A stretch of 64,000 nucleotides of DNA. Origin: an uncultured Oscillospiraceae bacterium (GTDB lineage: Bacteria; Bacillota; Clostridia; Oscillospirales; Oscillospiraceae). This document shows, in pieces, positions 27,298-35,381 of the stretch. The stretch lies in NCBI GenBank assembly GCA_934597255.1, contig CAKTQV010000010.1, positions 1-64,000 on the forward strand, written 5' to 3'. The position numbers were made by a program, and so were the translations under genes. The notes beneath the pieces are model-generated. The model saw nothing but the letters and a program-made list of their open reading frames with translations. It was not told the DNA's origin and ran no database searches. Every line of letters begins with the position of its first letter. Positions within the stretch are counted from its first letter, which is position 1.

Positions 27298-29271
27298 TCA
27301 CAGGCGCATGGCGGCCCAGTAGCCCTCCAGCATGGCCTCGCGGGTCTTTTTTGCCTTGACGCCGCGCAGGCAGTCGCCCACGGGGATGACCTGGGGCGCG
27401 GAATAGATGAGGCTGTCGTAGACGGCCATGTTCGAGCGCAGACCCAGCGCGTAGATGACGCTGTCGGCCTCGATGATGTGTTCGGCGCCGTCTACGTCCG
27501 CGGCGGAAACGGTTTTGCCGCCGCGGATGCCGGTGACTCTCAGCCCGGTGCGGACGTGCAGGCTCGGCGTTTCCGCAAAGGCCTGCATCATGCCTTCCTT
27601 GTGCATCCAGTTGGCCTCGGGCGCGATCTCGTCGAGCATCTCGACGATGGTGACCTCGTGGCCGGCCTTGGCCAGAAACAGCGCCGTTTCACAGCCGATC
27701 AGCCCGCCGCCGAGCACGGCGACGTGGCGGCCGAGCTTGTCAAGCTGCGTATAGGCCACGGTCGCGTGCTGCACGCGGGGGTCGTCCAGGCCCGGGATGG
27801 GCGGCTTTGCGGCGAGAGAGCCGGCCGCGAGGATAACGGCGTCGTAGCCGCCGGCCTTGACGAAGTCGGGCGTGACCTCCGTGTTGAGGCATATCCTTGC
27901 GCCGGACTTTTCGGCCATGTGGACCAGATGCTCCTTCAGCCGCCACAGATCGACCTTCAGATCGTCGTAGTCGGTGAAGGTGAGGAAGCCGCCGAGCTTG
28001 CCGGACCTTTCGCACAGCGTCACGTCATGCCCGCGTTCCGCCGCGGTCGCCGCCGCCTTCAGACCGGCGGGGCCGCCGCCGACGACAAGGACCTTCTTCT
28101 TTGCGCCCACGGGCGGGATATAGTTGCGGTAGCGGTCCTCGCGCCCGGCGGAGGGGTTGACGGAGCACTGGAAATGCTCGCCGGTATGCATGCCGGTCAG
28201 GCAGTCGAGACAGCGGAGGCAGGGCGTGATCTCCTCGGCCCGGCCAAGCGCGGCCTTTTCGGGGAAATGGGGGTCGGCGATGAGGGCGCGCGCCATGGCG
28301 ACGATGTCGGCCTGGCCGGAGGCGAGGACCTCCTCGGCCAGCTCCGGCGTGTTGATCGCGCCGAGCGTGACGACCGGGGCGCGCACGCCGGCGGCCTTGA
28401 CCGCGGCGGCGTATTTCACGTTCACGCCGTGGGGCAGGAACATGGTCGGATGAGTGCGCACCGCCTGCGCCTCCTCGGGGTCAAGGCCGGCGGAAACGTG
28501 GATGAAATCGACCTTGCCGTCGATCATTTTGGCGAACTCCACGGCCTCGCCGATCTGCAGACCGCCGTCGATCTCCTCGCAGCCGCTCATGCGGTATTCG
28601 ATGAGGAATTTGTCGCCGACGCGCTCGCGCACGCGGTCGATGACCATGAGGGGGAATCTGGCGCGGTTTTCAAGGCTTCCGCCGTAGCCGTCCGTGCGCT
28701 TGTTGTAATACGGGGAGAGGAACTGGCCGAGAAGCCAGCCGTGGCCGCCGTGCAGCAGGCACATATCGTAGCCGGCGTCCTTGAGAAGCTCGGCGCAGCA
28801 GGCAAAGTGCTCGGCCACGTCGTCCATGTCCTTTTCCGTCATGGCGCGCACCTGCACGCCGTCCCAGTCGCGGTAGAAATCCACGGGGCCGATGGGCTCG
28901 CCGCCGTGGTTGGCGGCGGGGGAGGCGTACATGCCGGCGTGGTTGAGCTCGTGGCTGGCCAGCGCGCCGCCCTCGTGAATGGCCATGGCCAGCTCGGAAA
29001 TGTAGGGAAGAACGGCGCCGCGGTTTGTGTAGTCAAGATTGAAGCTGCGGGGATTGGAGGCGGCGTGCTCGCGGTCGACGGGCGTGTCGCCCACGGTCAC
29101 AACGGCCGCGCCGCCGCGTGCCTTTTCGGCGTAGTAGGCGATCATGGAGGGCATGGGGAAGCCGTGCTCGTCCATCTGGCAGATCATGTTCGGCGCCGAG
29201 AACAGACGGTTCCGGAACGTCAGCCCCTTGACCGAGAAGCTCTCGAACAGATGCGGATAATAGGCGTTCAT
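27298..29271 (-). CDS. OYE-type NADH:flavin oxidoreductase with 4Fe-4S and FAD domains
   Basis: A 657-residue relative of 2,4-dienoyl-CoA reductase and of the bile-acid enzymes BaiCD/BaiH. The FMN barrel is 1-345, with NHAGMY (110-115) and HGGHGWLLGQFLSPYYNKR (174-192). The cluster cysteines are C351, C354, C357 and C370. FAD/NAD(P) motifs are GGGPAGLKAA (near 397) and GGGLIGCE in the inserted NAD(P) domain. The position of the FadH catalytic tyrosine (HGSEGYL) is tryptophan here. The ATG has AAGGAG 8 nt upstream. It is a single-gene unit between two terminators. Confidence 0.9.
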   Translation of the reverse strand: MNAYYPHLFESFSVKGLTFRNRLFSAPNMICQMDEHGFPMPSMIAYYAEKARGGAAVVTVGDTPVDREHAASNPRSFNLDYTNRGAVLPYISELAMAIHEGGALASHELNHAGMYASPAANHGGEPIGPVDFYRDWDGVQVRAMTEKDMDDVAEHFACCAELLKDAGYDMCLLHGGHGWLLGQFLSPYYNKRTDGYGGSLENRARFPLMVIDRVRERVGDKFLIEYRMSGCEEIDGGLQIGEAVEFAKMIDGKVDFIHVSAGLDPEEAQAVRTHPTMFLPHGVNVKYAAAVKAAGVRAPVVTLGAINTPELAEEVLASGQADIVAMARALIADPHFPEKAALGRAEEITPCLRCLDCLTGMHTGEHFQCSVNPSAGREDRYRNYIPPVGAKKKVLVVGGGPAGLKAAATAAERGHDVTLCERSGKLGGFLTFTDYDDLKVDLWRLKEHLVHMAEKSGARICLNTEVTPDFVKAGGYDAVILAAGSLAAKPPIPGLDDPRVQHATVAYTQLDKLGRHVAVLGGGLIGCETALFLAKAGHEVTIVEMLDEIAPEANWMHKEGMMQAFAETPSLHVRTGLRVTGIRGGKTVSAADVDGAEHIIEADSVIYALGLRSNMAVYDSLIYSAPQVIPVGDCLRGVKAKKTREAMLEGYWAAMRL

Positions 29272-29303
29272 CTTGTTTTCTCCTTCATTTTTTGTTCCCT
29301 TTC

Positions 29304-29332
29304 ATTATATTTTTCCGCGGCGGGAATGAAAA
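29304..29332 (-). promoter_or_regulatory. Candidate promoter of the 27298-29271 reductase gene
   Basis: On the minus strand TATAAT (29304-29309) lies 17 bp from a weak TTTTCA (29327-29332), about 35 bp before the start codon. Confidence 0.45.
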
Positions 29333-29345
29333 GAGACAAAAAATT

Positions 29346-29377
29346 GTACCCCTCACACATTTCCGTGCGAGGGGTAC
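29346..29377 (-). terminator. Terminator of the LysR/flavodiiron transcript
   Basis: A 9-bp stem, GTACCCCTC/GAGGGGTAC, with extra inner pairing, sits just after the LysR stop. AATTTTTTGTC follows on the minus strand. Confidence 0.8.
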
Positions 29378-29380
29378 GGT

Positions 29381-30280
29381 TCATACGCCGCCGGGCCGGT
29401 AGCCGAAGAGGGCGCGAAGCTCCTTGAGAAGGACCGGGACAAGCGCGTTTTCGTTCAGCGGCAGATAGCAGCAGAACAGCTCCGTCCGCTCCTCGAGCGG
29501 CTTGAAGCCAAGCGTCGGGATGCCGTTGAGAAAGCCGTAATAGCGGTCGGAAACGGCGATGCCGCCGGACAGCATCATCTGCGCGCGCAGGTCGGCCGGC
29601 GTCGGCACGATGCGGGAGGGGCAGTCCGAAAGCCCGGCGCCGCTCAGTTCCTGGCGGATGAGCGTTTTCGTTTCCAGATAGCTGCGGTCGCGGCCGGCTA
29701 CGGTGAGATAGAAAAGCCGGCGGCGCGCGGCCTTATCCGGCGCGTCCGGGCCGAAAAGCTCCTTCGGCCCGAAAAGGCAGAGCTGTTCGTTGGCGACGGC
29801 GGCGGCCTCGACGTCCCGGTGCTGCGGCAGATGCCCCTCGGAAAACAGCGCCGCGTCGACCCGGCCGTCCAGCAGCGCGTCCAGCAGCTGGGAGTTTCCG
29901 TACAGGCGGAAGCTGAGCGCGGCGTCGCTGTGTGCGGACTGGAAGGGAAGTATGGCCGTTTGCAGGATGCGGCCGGGATTGAGCCATTCCGAGCAGCCGA
30001 TGCGCAGGGACGGCCGGGCGCGGTAATGCGCGGCGGCTTCCTCCCGCGCGGCGGCGAGAGCCTCTCCCTGCGCAGCGAACAGGGCGGCGTAATACGTTCC
30101 GGCCTGCGTCAGCGCGGCGGCCGCGCCCCGGCGGTCGAACAGGCGCACGCCCAGCTCCGTTTCCAGCGAGGAGATATGCTGGGCGAGCGTCTGCGGCGCG
30201 TAGTACAGCTCGTCGGCGGCTGCTGGGAAGCCGCCGAGCCGGGCGGCGGCGAGAAAGCATCGGATCTGAACGCTGTTCAT
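29381..30280 (-). CDS. LysR-family transcriptional regulator (second member of tandem pair 1)
   Basis: A 299-residue LysR-type regulator. The HTH is at 1-65 (IRCFLAAARLGGFPAAADEL...LAQHISSLETELGVRLF), and the effector domain starts at LRIGCSEWLNP. The ATG overlaps the stop of the upstream LysR gene by 4 bp, so the two are co-translated. By motif and position it is the counterpart of the gene at 46047-46928. Its ligand and target are unknown; nearby reductase genes are obvious candidates. Confidence 0.88.
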   Translation of the reverse strand: MNSVQIRCFLAAARLGGFPAAADELYYAPQTLAQHISSLETELGVRLFDRRGAAAALTQAGTYYAALFAAQGEALAAAREEAAAHYRARPSLRIGCSEWLNPGRILQTAILPFQSAHSDAALSFRLYGNSQLLDALLDGRVDAALFSEGHLPQHRDVEAAAVANEQLCLFGPKELFGPDAPDKAARRRLFYLTVAGRDRSYLETKTLIRQELSGAGLSDCPSRIVPTPADLRAQMMLSGGIAVSDRYYGFLNGIPTLGFKPLEERTELFCCYLPLNENALVPVLLKELRALFGYRPGGV

Positions 30281-31128
30281 AGGGCTCCCTCCTCCAGCGC
30301 ACCGGCCAGAAGCGCCGCGGCGGCGCTGGAACGGCGGCGGACGGCGCAGATGGGCACGCGCAGATCATCCGGCAGCGGACGGCGCAGCGCGGTAAGACCG
30401 TCGCCGGTCAGATTTTCCGGCCCGACCGTCCATCCGCCGCCGAGCATGACCTCCGTGTACACGCTGTCGAGGCGGTCGAGCGGCGTCACGGACAGTTCGG
30501 ACACGCCGAAAAGGCCGCAGAGCGTCCGCCGCAGCCATTCGTCCGTCTCCCGGCCGAGAGAGCAGTGGAGCCAGGGCGCCTCCGGCACGGGCGTGCCGCC
30601 GCGCGCGTGAAGAAAAAGCGGCAGCGAGCAGAAGGCCCGGCCCGAAACGAGCGTGCCGCCGTCGGCCAGAGAGCGTGCGGCCGGCTCCGGCAGCAGAAGA
30701 ATGTCGATCTGTCCGCCGCGCAGAGCGTCTGCCAGAGCGGAAAAGGCGCCCGTCCGGTATTCGGCGCGGGCGGCGGCGTCTTCGCCTATGGCGTCGAGCG
30801 CGCGCCGCGCCGCGGACGGCAGGCCGCACCAGTCGCACAGGCCCACGCGCAGCGGCGCCTCGCTGCCGGCGGGGCCGGGGAAAAAGCGCGCGTGCGCCTC
30901 GTCGAGCGCGGCGCTGAACTGCGAGGCCCAGCGGAAGAAGACGCGGCCGCCGGCCGTCAGCTGCATGGAGCTGCTGTTGCGCGTGAACAGGGCGAAGCCC
31001 AGCTCCTCCTCAAGCTTTTTGATGCTGCGGCTGACCGTCTGCTGCGTGACGGCGAGGTATCTGGCCGTCGCGGAGAAGTTTTTCGTTTCGGCGGCGGACA
31101 GGAAGCAGGAAAGTTCGGTGTCGTTCAT
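30277..31128 (-). CDS. LysR-family transcriptional regulator (first member of tandem pair 1)
   Basis: A 283-residue LysR-type regulator. The HTH is at 1-65 (SCFLSAAETKNFSATARYLAVTQQTVSRSIKKLEEELG), and the effector domain opens with LRVGLCDWCGLP. It shares the MNDT start, the CDW-x-G-x-P motif and a YTEV-x3-G segment with the LysR at 46925-47815. The ATG at 31128 overlaps the flavodiiron stop (ATGA), so it is coupled to that gene. Confidence 0.88.
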   Translation of the reverse strand: MNDTELSCFLSAAETKNFSATARYLAVTQQTVSRSIKKLEEELGFALFTRNSSSMQLTAGGRVFFRWASQFSAALDEAHARFFPGPAGSEAPLRVGLCDWCGLPSAARRALDAIGEDAAARAEYRTGAFSALADALRGGQIDILLLPEPAARSLADGGTLVSGRAFCSLPLFLHARGGTPVPEAPWLHCSLGRETDEWLRRTLCGLFGVSELSVTPLDRLDSVYTEVMLGGGWTVGPENLTGDGLTALRRPLPDDLRVPICAVRRRSSAAAALLAGALEEGAL

Positions 31129-32288
31129 TCGGAGCACAGAGCGCCGGCCAGAGCGTCGGCGGCGGCGCGCGCGGCGTCGTCCATCGCGCCGCGGAGCGTG
31201 ACGACGGGGGCGGCGAATGTCAGCTCGCGGCAGGGCTCGAGCAGCTGGCGCATGCGGCGGGCGGCCTGCGGCGCCCAGGAGCCGTTTTCGATCAGGGCCA
31301 CGGTGCGCTTCTGGTAGCCGCGCTCGGTGAGCGCGTCGATGAACTGCTTCATGCAGGGGAAAATATCCCCGTTGTAGGTCGTTGTGGCCAGCACGAGCCG
31401 GTCGTAGCGGAAGGCGTCCTCCACGGCCTCGGCCATGTCGCAGCGCGCCAGATCGCTCACGGCGACGGTCTCGCAGCCGCGGGCCCGGAGCGCCCCGGCC
31501 AGATAGTCGGCCGCCTGCTCTGTGTGGCCGTAGACGGAGCTGAAGGCGATGCAGACGCCCCGGCTTTCCGGGCGGTAGGACGACCAGGCGTCGTACAGGC
31601 CGACGCAGGTTTCCAGGTCCTCCGACAGCACGGGGCCGTGCAGCGGGCAGATGCGCGCAAGCGGGAGCGGCGCGAGCTTTTTCAGAAGCGCCTGCACCGG
31701 CGCGCCGTATTTTCCGACGATGCCGAAGTAATACCGCCGCGCTTCACAGGCCCAATCGTCGCCCTCCGGCGCGTCCAGCGCGCCGAATTTGCCGAAGGCG
31801 TCGGCGGAAAACAGCGTCCGCTCCGCTTCCTCGTAGCTGACCATGACCTCCGGCCAGTGGACCATGGGCGCGGCGAAAAAGCGCAGCGTATGCGTCCCGA
31901 GCGGCAGGACGGCGCCGTCGCCGACGGGGTGCGGGCGGCGGATTAGCCCGCCGCCGTAAAACTGCGCGAGCATGGGAAAGGCCCTCTCGCCGGCCACGAC
32001 CTCGGTTTCGGGCCAGCGGGCGAGAAACTGCGCCAGACTGGACGAATGGTCCGGCTCGACGTGGTGCAGGACGAGATAGTCCGGCTGCCGGCCGGCCAGC
32101 GCGGTCTCCAGCTTTTCCAGCCATTCGCCGGCAAAACGCCCGTCCACCGTGTCGAGCACGGCGTTTTTTTCGTCGAGCAGAAGATAGGAATTGTAGGCCA
32201 TGCCGTCCGGGACGGCAAACTGGCCCTCGAACAGATCGGTCTCGTGGTCGTTGACGCCGATATAGCGGATGCTTTCTGTGATCGTCAT
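31125..32288 (-). CDS. Flavodiiron protein (FprA-like)
   Basis: A 387-residue A-type flavodiiron protein that reduces O2 (and in some members NO) in anaerobes. The metallo-beta-lactamase-like domain keeps all expected diiron ligands: H76, E78, D80 and H81 (HVEPDH), H144, D163 and H217. The flavodoxin domain starts near 244, with the FMN loop SSVYGHTEQAA and TTTYNGD later. The ATG has GGAGG 9 nt upstream. It sits between LysR genes on the minus strand, 49 bp after the divergent LysR regulator, and is probably in its transcript. A protective role beside oxygen-sensitive enzymes is inferred. Confidence 0.93.
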   Translation of the reverse strand: MTITESIRYIGVNDHETDLFEGQFAVPDGMAYNSYLLLDEKNAVLDTVDGRFAGEWLEKLETALAGRQPDYLVLHHVEPDHSSSLAQFLARWPETEVVAGERAFPMLAQFYGGGLIRRPHPVGDGAVLPLGTHTLRFFAAPMVHWPEVMVSYEEAERTLFSADAFGKFGALDAPEGDDWACEARRYYFGIVGKYGAPVQALLKKLAPLPLARICPLHGPVLSEDLETCVGLYDAWSSYRPESRGVCIAFSSVYGHTEQAADYLAGALRARGCETVAVSDLARCDMAEAVEDAFRYDRLVLATTTYNGDIFPCMKQFIDALTERGYQKRTVALIENGSWAPQAARRMRQLLEPCRELTFAAPVVTLRGAMDDAARAAADALAGALCSE

Positions 32289-32337
32289 GTCATGGTTCCT
32301 CCCGCGTGTATTTTTTCAAAATGTTCGTCCCGCGCCG

Positions 32338-33240
32338 TCAGGGCGCCCCGCCGTCCGGCTGCACGCACGCGCGCAGCACGTCCAGAAACAGCCGCACGCT
32401 GGGGTTGTGTCCGTCGGGACGCCAGGCGGCGATGTAGCTGCGGCTGGTGTCCATATCCGTGATGGGCACGACGTCCACGGAATTGGCGAACAGCACCGAC
32501 GGCAGCGCCGACGGCATGATCGAAACGCCCAGCCCCGCGCTCACGGCCAGCAGCACGGATTCCAGCTTGTCGTAGCGGTTCATGATGCTCGGCACAAAGC
32601 CATGCGCGGCGCAGATGGCCATGATCTTGCGGTACAGGTCGGTGTTGCACGGCTCCTGGGATAAAATGAAGCGCTCGTGCTCCAGCGCCCGGAAATCCAG
32701 CGGCTGCTGCGCCAGCGGGTGCCCCTTCGGTACGACGAGCGCCAGCGAGTCCTTGTGCGTCGTCATCGAGTCCCAGCCGCCGCCCGGCGGGAGCATATCC
32801 TGCTGGAGAAGATGGACGTCGTAGCGGCTTTCGTGCATGGCGGCGGTCTGTCCGGCGGCGGTCTGGAAGGCCACGTCCACGATCACGTCCGGATGGCGGG
32901 AGAAAAACGAGTCGAGCGCCCGCGTGAGCATGCTGGAGCAGGTCGTCAGCGCCGAAATGTAAAGATGGCCGGCCGCGCCCTCGCGGAAGTGGCCGACGAG
33001 CAGCTCCGCCGACTGCGCCGTGCTGAGGATGTCGAGCGCGTAGGGCAGAAGCGCCGCGCCCTCCTCCGTAAGCGAGACCTGGCGGCTGCTGCGCGAGAAA
33101 AGCGTCACGCCGAGACTGCGCTCGAGCTGGCCGATCTCGCGGCTGACGGACGACTGCGAGACGCCGAGCTGGCGCGCCGTCTGGCGGAAGTTGAGAATGT
33201 TGGCCAGCGTGACAAAGCAGCTGAGCTGGGATATCTCCAT
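32338..33240 (-). CDS. LysR-family transcriptional regulator, divergent from the molybdoenzyme operon
   Basis: A 300-residue LysR-type regulator with a classical HTH (LSCFVTLANILNFRQTARQLGVSQSSVSREIGQLERSLGVTLF) and the usual effector domain (HLYISALTTCSS...). The ATG at 33240 (MEISQL) fits the family; longer in-frame extensions read through the intergenic region. It is transcribed away from the small-gene/molybdoenzyme operon across a 180-bp gap that contains a dyad resembling a LysR binding site, so it is the likely regulator of that operon. Confidence 0.9.
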   Translation of the reverse strand: MEISQLSCFVTLANILNFRQTARQLGVSQSSVSREIGQLERSLGVTLFSRSSRQVSLTEEGAALLPYALDILSTAQSAELLVGHFREGAAGHLYISALTTCSSMLTRALDSFFSRHPDVIVDVAFQTAAGQTAAMHESRYDVHLLQQDMLPPGGGWDSMTTHKDSLALVVPKGHPLAQQPLDFRALEHERFILSQEPCNTDLYRKIMAICAAHGFVPSIMNRYDKLESVLLAVSAGLGVSIMPSALPSVLFANSVDVVPITDMDTSRSYIAAWRPDGHNPSVRLFLDVLRACVQPDGGAP

Positions 33241-33307
33241 GCCGGTCGCCTCCTTGCCCCTCATTTTACGGACTTGTGATGAAAAAGTCAATTCGTTTTG
33301 CGTTGAT

Positions 33308-33326
33308 TGATTCAAAATACGAATCA
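33308..33326. promoter_or_regulatory. LysR-type operator candidate (dyad)
   Basis: TGATTC-N7-GAATCA is a perfect 6-bp dyad of the T-N11-A type favoured by LysR regulators. It lies 27 bp upstream of the -35 of the molybdoenzyme operon promoter and close to the divergent LysR start, fitting an activator plus autoregulation arrangement. Confidence 0.65.
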
Positions 33327-33353
33327 CTGTAATCGAAAAACAGAATTTATCTA

Positions 33354-33382
33354 TTGACAAGGCCCGGAGCCGATGCAATAAT
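33354..33382 (+). promoter_or_regulatory. Sigma-A promoter of the transhydroxylase-like operon
   Basis: A consensus TTGACA (33354-33359), a 17-bp spacer and AATAAT (33377-33382) lie about 40 bp before the first gene. Confidence 0.8.
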
Positions 33383-33423
33383 GAATGTGAACACGTTTAT
33401 AATAAAGGAAAAGGGGGCGCGCG

Positions 33424-33846
33424 GTGGAGCGAAAGGATACGGCGCGGCAGCGGGACAGAGTCGAGCTCGCGCTGCTGGAAAAGGACGGCGCCAAGCTGCT
33501 GGAATGTGTGGACGGCGGCGGCATGGGCGCGGTGCTGTCCGGGGATGAGCTGATGTATGTGTTTCTGTACCGGGGGCAGTATCAGTGCTTCATCCATAAG
33601 CTCGACGCGCCGGAGGGCCGGCACAAGAGCTTCGCGCCCGACGAGCGCAACCGGGCGATGCTGAAGAATCTCGACTCGGCGGCCGACGCGCTTTTTCAGA
33701 TCCATTTCGGAAAAGAGATGGACCCGATGGGCGTGATGGAGGCGGCGGAGCGCGGCATCTGCCAGTATCTCGACAGTATCGGCAAGCTGCCGGCGGAGGA
33801 CGTGGACTTCATGGCGGCTTATGAACAGGAAGGAGACAAAGCATGA
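33424..33846 (+). CDS. Small protein of unknown function, first gene of the molybdoenzyme operon
   Basis: A 140-residue soluble, charged protein that I do not recognise. There is no signal peptide, TM segment or metal motif; the only cysteines are C28, C55 and C112. It begins with GTG at 33424 after a GGGGG tract and overlaps the next gene by 4 bp. Its place at the head of a tightly coupled operon ending in a molybdenum enzyme suggests a helper such as a maturation, chaperone or substrate-handling factor; this is inference. Confidence 0.7.
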   Translation: MERKDTARQRDRVELALLEKDGAKLLECVDGGGMGAVLSGDELMYVFLYRGQYQCFIHKLDAPEGRHKSFAPDERNRAMLKNLDSAADALFQIHFGKEMDPMGVMEAAERGICQYLDSIGKLPAEDVDFMAAYEQEGDKA

Positions 33847-34040
33847 AAACCTATCGCTTTCTGGTCCGCAGCACCAGACGCGGCTTTACGGAGTGGGCCA
33901 GCGTCCGCGAGGACGGCGTTGAGGTCCGGCGCATCGACCGCGACGTCTGGCAGGAAACGGTGCGCCAGTTCCGCGAGCGCGTGGGGGCCGAGCTTGAGGC
34001 CGAGGGCTACGCGCCGGAAGAGCATCAGTACACGCTCTGA
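33843..34040 (+). CDS. Small protein of unknown function, second gene of the molybdoenzyme operon
   Basis: A 65-residue, arginine/glutamate-rich protein (KTYRFLVRSTRRGFTEWASV...) without cysteines or membrane segments. The ATG overlaps the previous stop (ATGA). The length resembles small partner proteins, but I recognise no family. Confidence 0.65.
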   Translation: MKTYRFLVRSTRRGFTEWASVREDGVEVRRIDRDVWQETVRQFRERVGAELEAEGYAPEEHQYTL

Positions 34041-34057
34041 GGAAAGGAGAGACGCGC

Positions 34058-34537
34058 ATGGAATACATATCGGTTCTGATCCAGCACCACGCCGGGCCGA
34101 CCGGCGATGTGCTGATCGCCAAAAATGAAAAGGGCGTCTGGGAATTTCCCAACGGCCGCATCCGCACGAACGAAAGTGACGAGGCGGCTGTGACGCGCGT
34201 GTGCCGGGAGGAGCTGGGCATGACCGTCACGCCCGGCCGGCTCGAGATGCTGGGGCATCACTACCCCGAGGACGGCACGGTCGAGCACATCGTCTGCGGC
34301 AACATCACCCACAACACCCACACGAAATGCGACTGGCACAAGTACTACGGCGCGGTGGACACCTGGCAGACGGAGCCGTCGGCCGGCCGGTACACCGAGT
34401 TTGCCTGGGTGCATCCGTCGGAGCTGGGACGCTATGAATTTGCCGGCGACGACCGGGATTTCATGGCCAAATACGACCCATGGATCAACGGCCGGCCCAT
34501 TCCCGACCGGCGGATGTACGGAAGGGAGGCGCTATGA
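34058..34537 (+). CDS. Nudix-domain protein with a variant Nudix box
   Basis: A 159-residue Nudix-fold protein. The box runs from G33 to M55: G-x5-E, then x7, then RVCREELGM. The metal-binding EE pair (E51, E52) is kept, but the first glutamate of the usual REUxEE is valine. Nudix enzymes hydrolyse nucleoside diphosphate-X compounds; here it may act on a cofactor or CoA-type compound, or only bind it. Its stop overlaps the next start by 4 bp. Its location inside the molybdoenzyme operon is unusual. Confidence 0.8.
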   Translation: MEYISVLIQHHAGPTGDVLIAKNEKGVWEFPNGRIRTNESDEAAVTRVCREELGMTVTPGRLEMLGHHYPEDGTVEHIVCGNITHNTHTKCDWHKYYGAVDTWQTEPSAGRYTEFAWVHPSELGRYEFAGDDRDFMAKYDPWINGRPIPDRRMYGREAL

Positions 34538-34833
34538 AAAAATACGTTTTTGAAGCGCTCAAGAAGCAGCTGGAAAAGCCCACCGAGCCGAAATACGTTT
34601 TCTGCACGACGGCCCGGTCCATCGTCCTCGCCGAAACGGAGGAGGAGGCGCGGCTTCTGGCGGAGCGCGATATGCGGAAAATGTACCGCGGCTCCGGCGT
34701 GGCGCTGGGCGAAGCACGCTGCGTGTCGGCGGACGAGCTACCCGAGGACTGGAATTACGGCTACGGCGACGGGCGCCGGGCCGGCAGCGACGACGACAAG
34801 GCCGGGCTGATCGCCCGGTATGTGATCCGATAA
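34534..34833 (+). CDS. Small protein of unknown function, fourth gene of the molybdoenzyme operon
   Basis: A 99-residue charged protein beginning MKKYVFEALKKQLEKP. It has a helical E-rich centre and the stretch EDWNYGYGDGRRAGSDDDKAG. No known domain is recognised. The ATG at 34534 has GGGAGG upstream and overlaps the Nudix gene stop by 4 bp, which supports it as a real gene. Confidence 0.68.
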   Translation: MKKYVFEALKKQLEKPTEPKYVFCTTARSIVLAETEEEARLLAERDMRKMYRGSGVALGEARCVSADELPEDWNYGYGDGRRAGSDDDKAGLIARYVIR

Positions 34834-34846
34834 GGGGGCGGCAGCG

Positions 34847-35368
34847 ATGGATCTTGAGAAAAAATACCTTCTGCATCTGCCGGAGGGCAACGTGATCATG
34901 CGCCGGGAGGAGATATTCGCGCGCGTAAAGGATATCCTGAAGGATCATCCCAGCGAGCACATCAACGCCTTCCGCATCTGGTACGAGGATTTCGAGGGCT
35001 GCGGCATGCCCGGCTCGGACGTTTACGACTGCATCGTCGAGTGCATCCGCTCGATGCCGGACGACTGGAAGGACATCGGCCCCATGCGCTCCGAGCGCTA
35101 CGGCGTGATCGATCCGACGTTTCTGAACCTGCACTACGCCGAGCGGCGCAAGAGAGCCGACGCGCCCGGCGGCCCCGTGGAGATGCTGCAGCACCAGTTC
35201 CACATGGGCCGGCACTATCAGGGGCCGGACGGCCGCGTGTTCTGGATCCCGGTGATCGAGGATTTCGACATGCGCGGCTTTGAGCGCGTGGACGGCAAGT
35301 ACGTCGGAACGATGGTCGAGATCGATCCGCGTTCGGACTACGCCCGCCGGATGGTCGAAGTGAAGTAA
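34847..35368 (+). CDS. Protein of unknown function, fifth gene of the molybdoenzyme operon
   Basis: A 173-residue soluble protein with many aromatic, histidine and acidic residues (for example MLQHQFHMGRHYQGPDG near 113-129). It has no signal peptide, TM segment or recognised family. It ends 13 bp before the large-subunit gene and has a good ribosome-binding site (GGGGGCGG). A role in assembling or serving the molybdoenzyme is plausible, but nothing in the sequence proves it. Confidence 0.7.
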   Translation: MDLEKKYLLHLPEGNVIMRREEIFARVKDILKDHPSEHINAFRIWYEDFEGCGMPGSDVYDCIVECIRSMPDDWKDIGPMRSERYGVIDPTFLNLHYAERRKRADAPGGPVEMLQHQFHMGRHYQGPDGRVFWIPVIEDFDMRGFERVDGKYVGTMVEIDPRSDYARRMVEVK

Positions 35369-35381
35369 GGGGAGGACGAGT

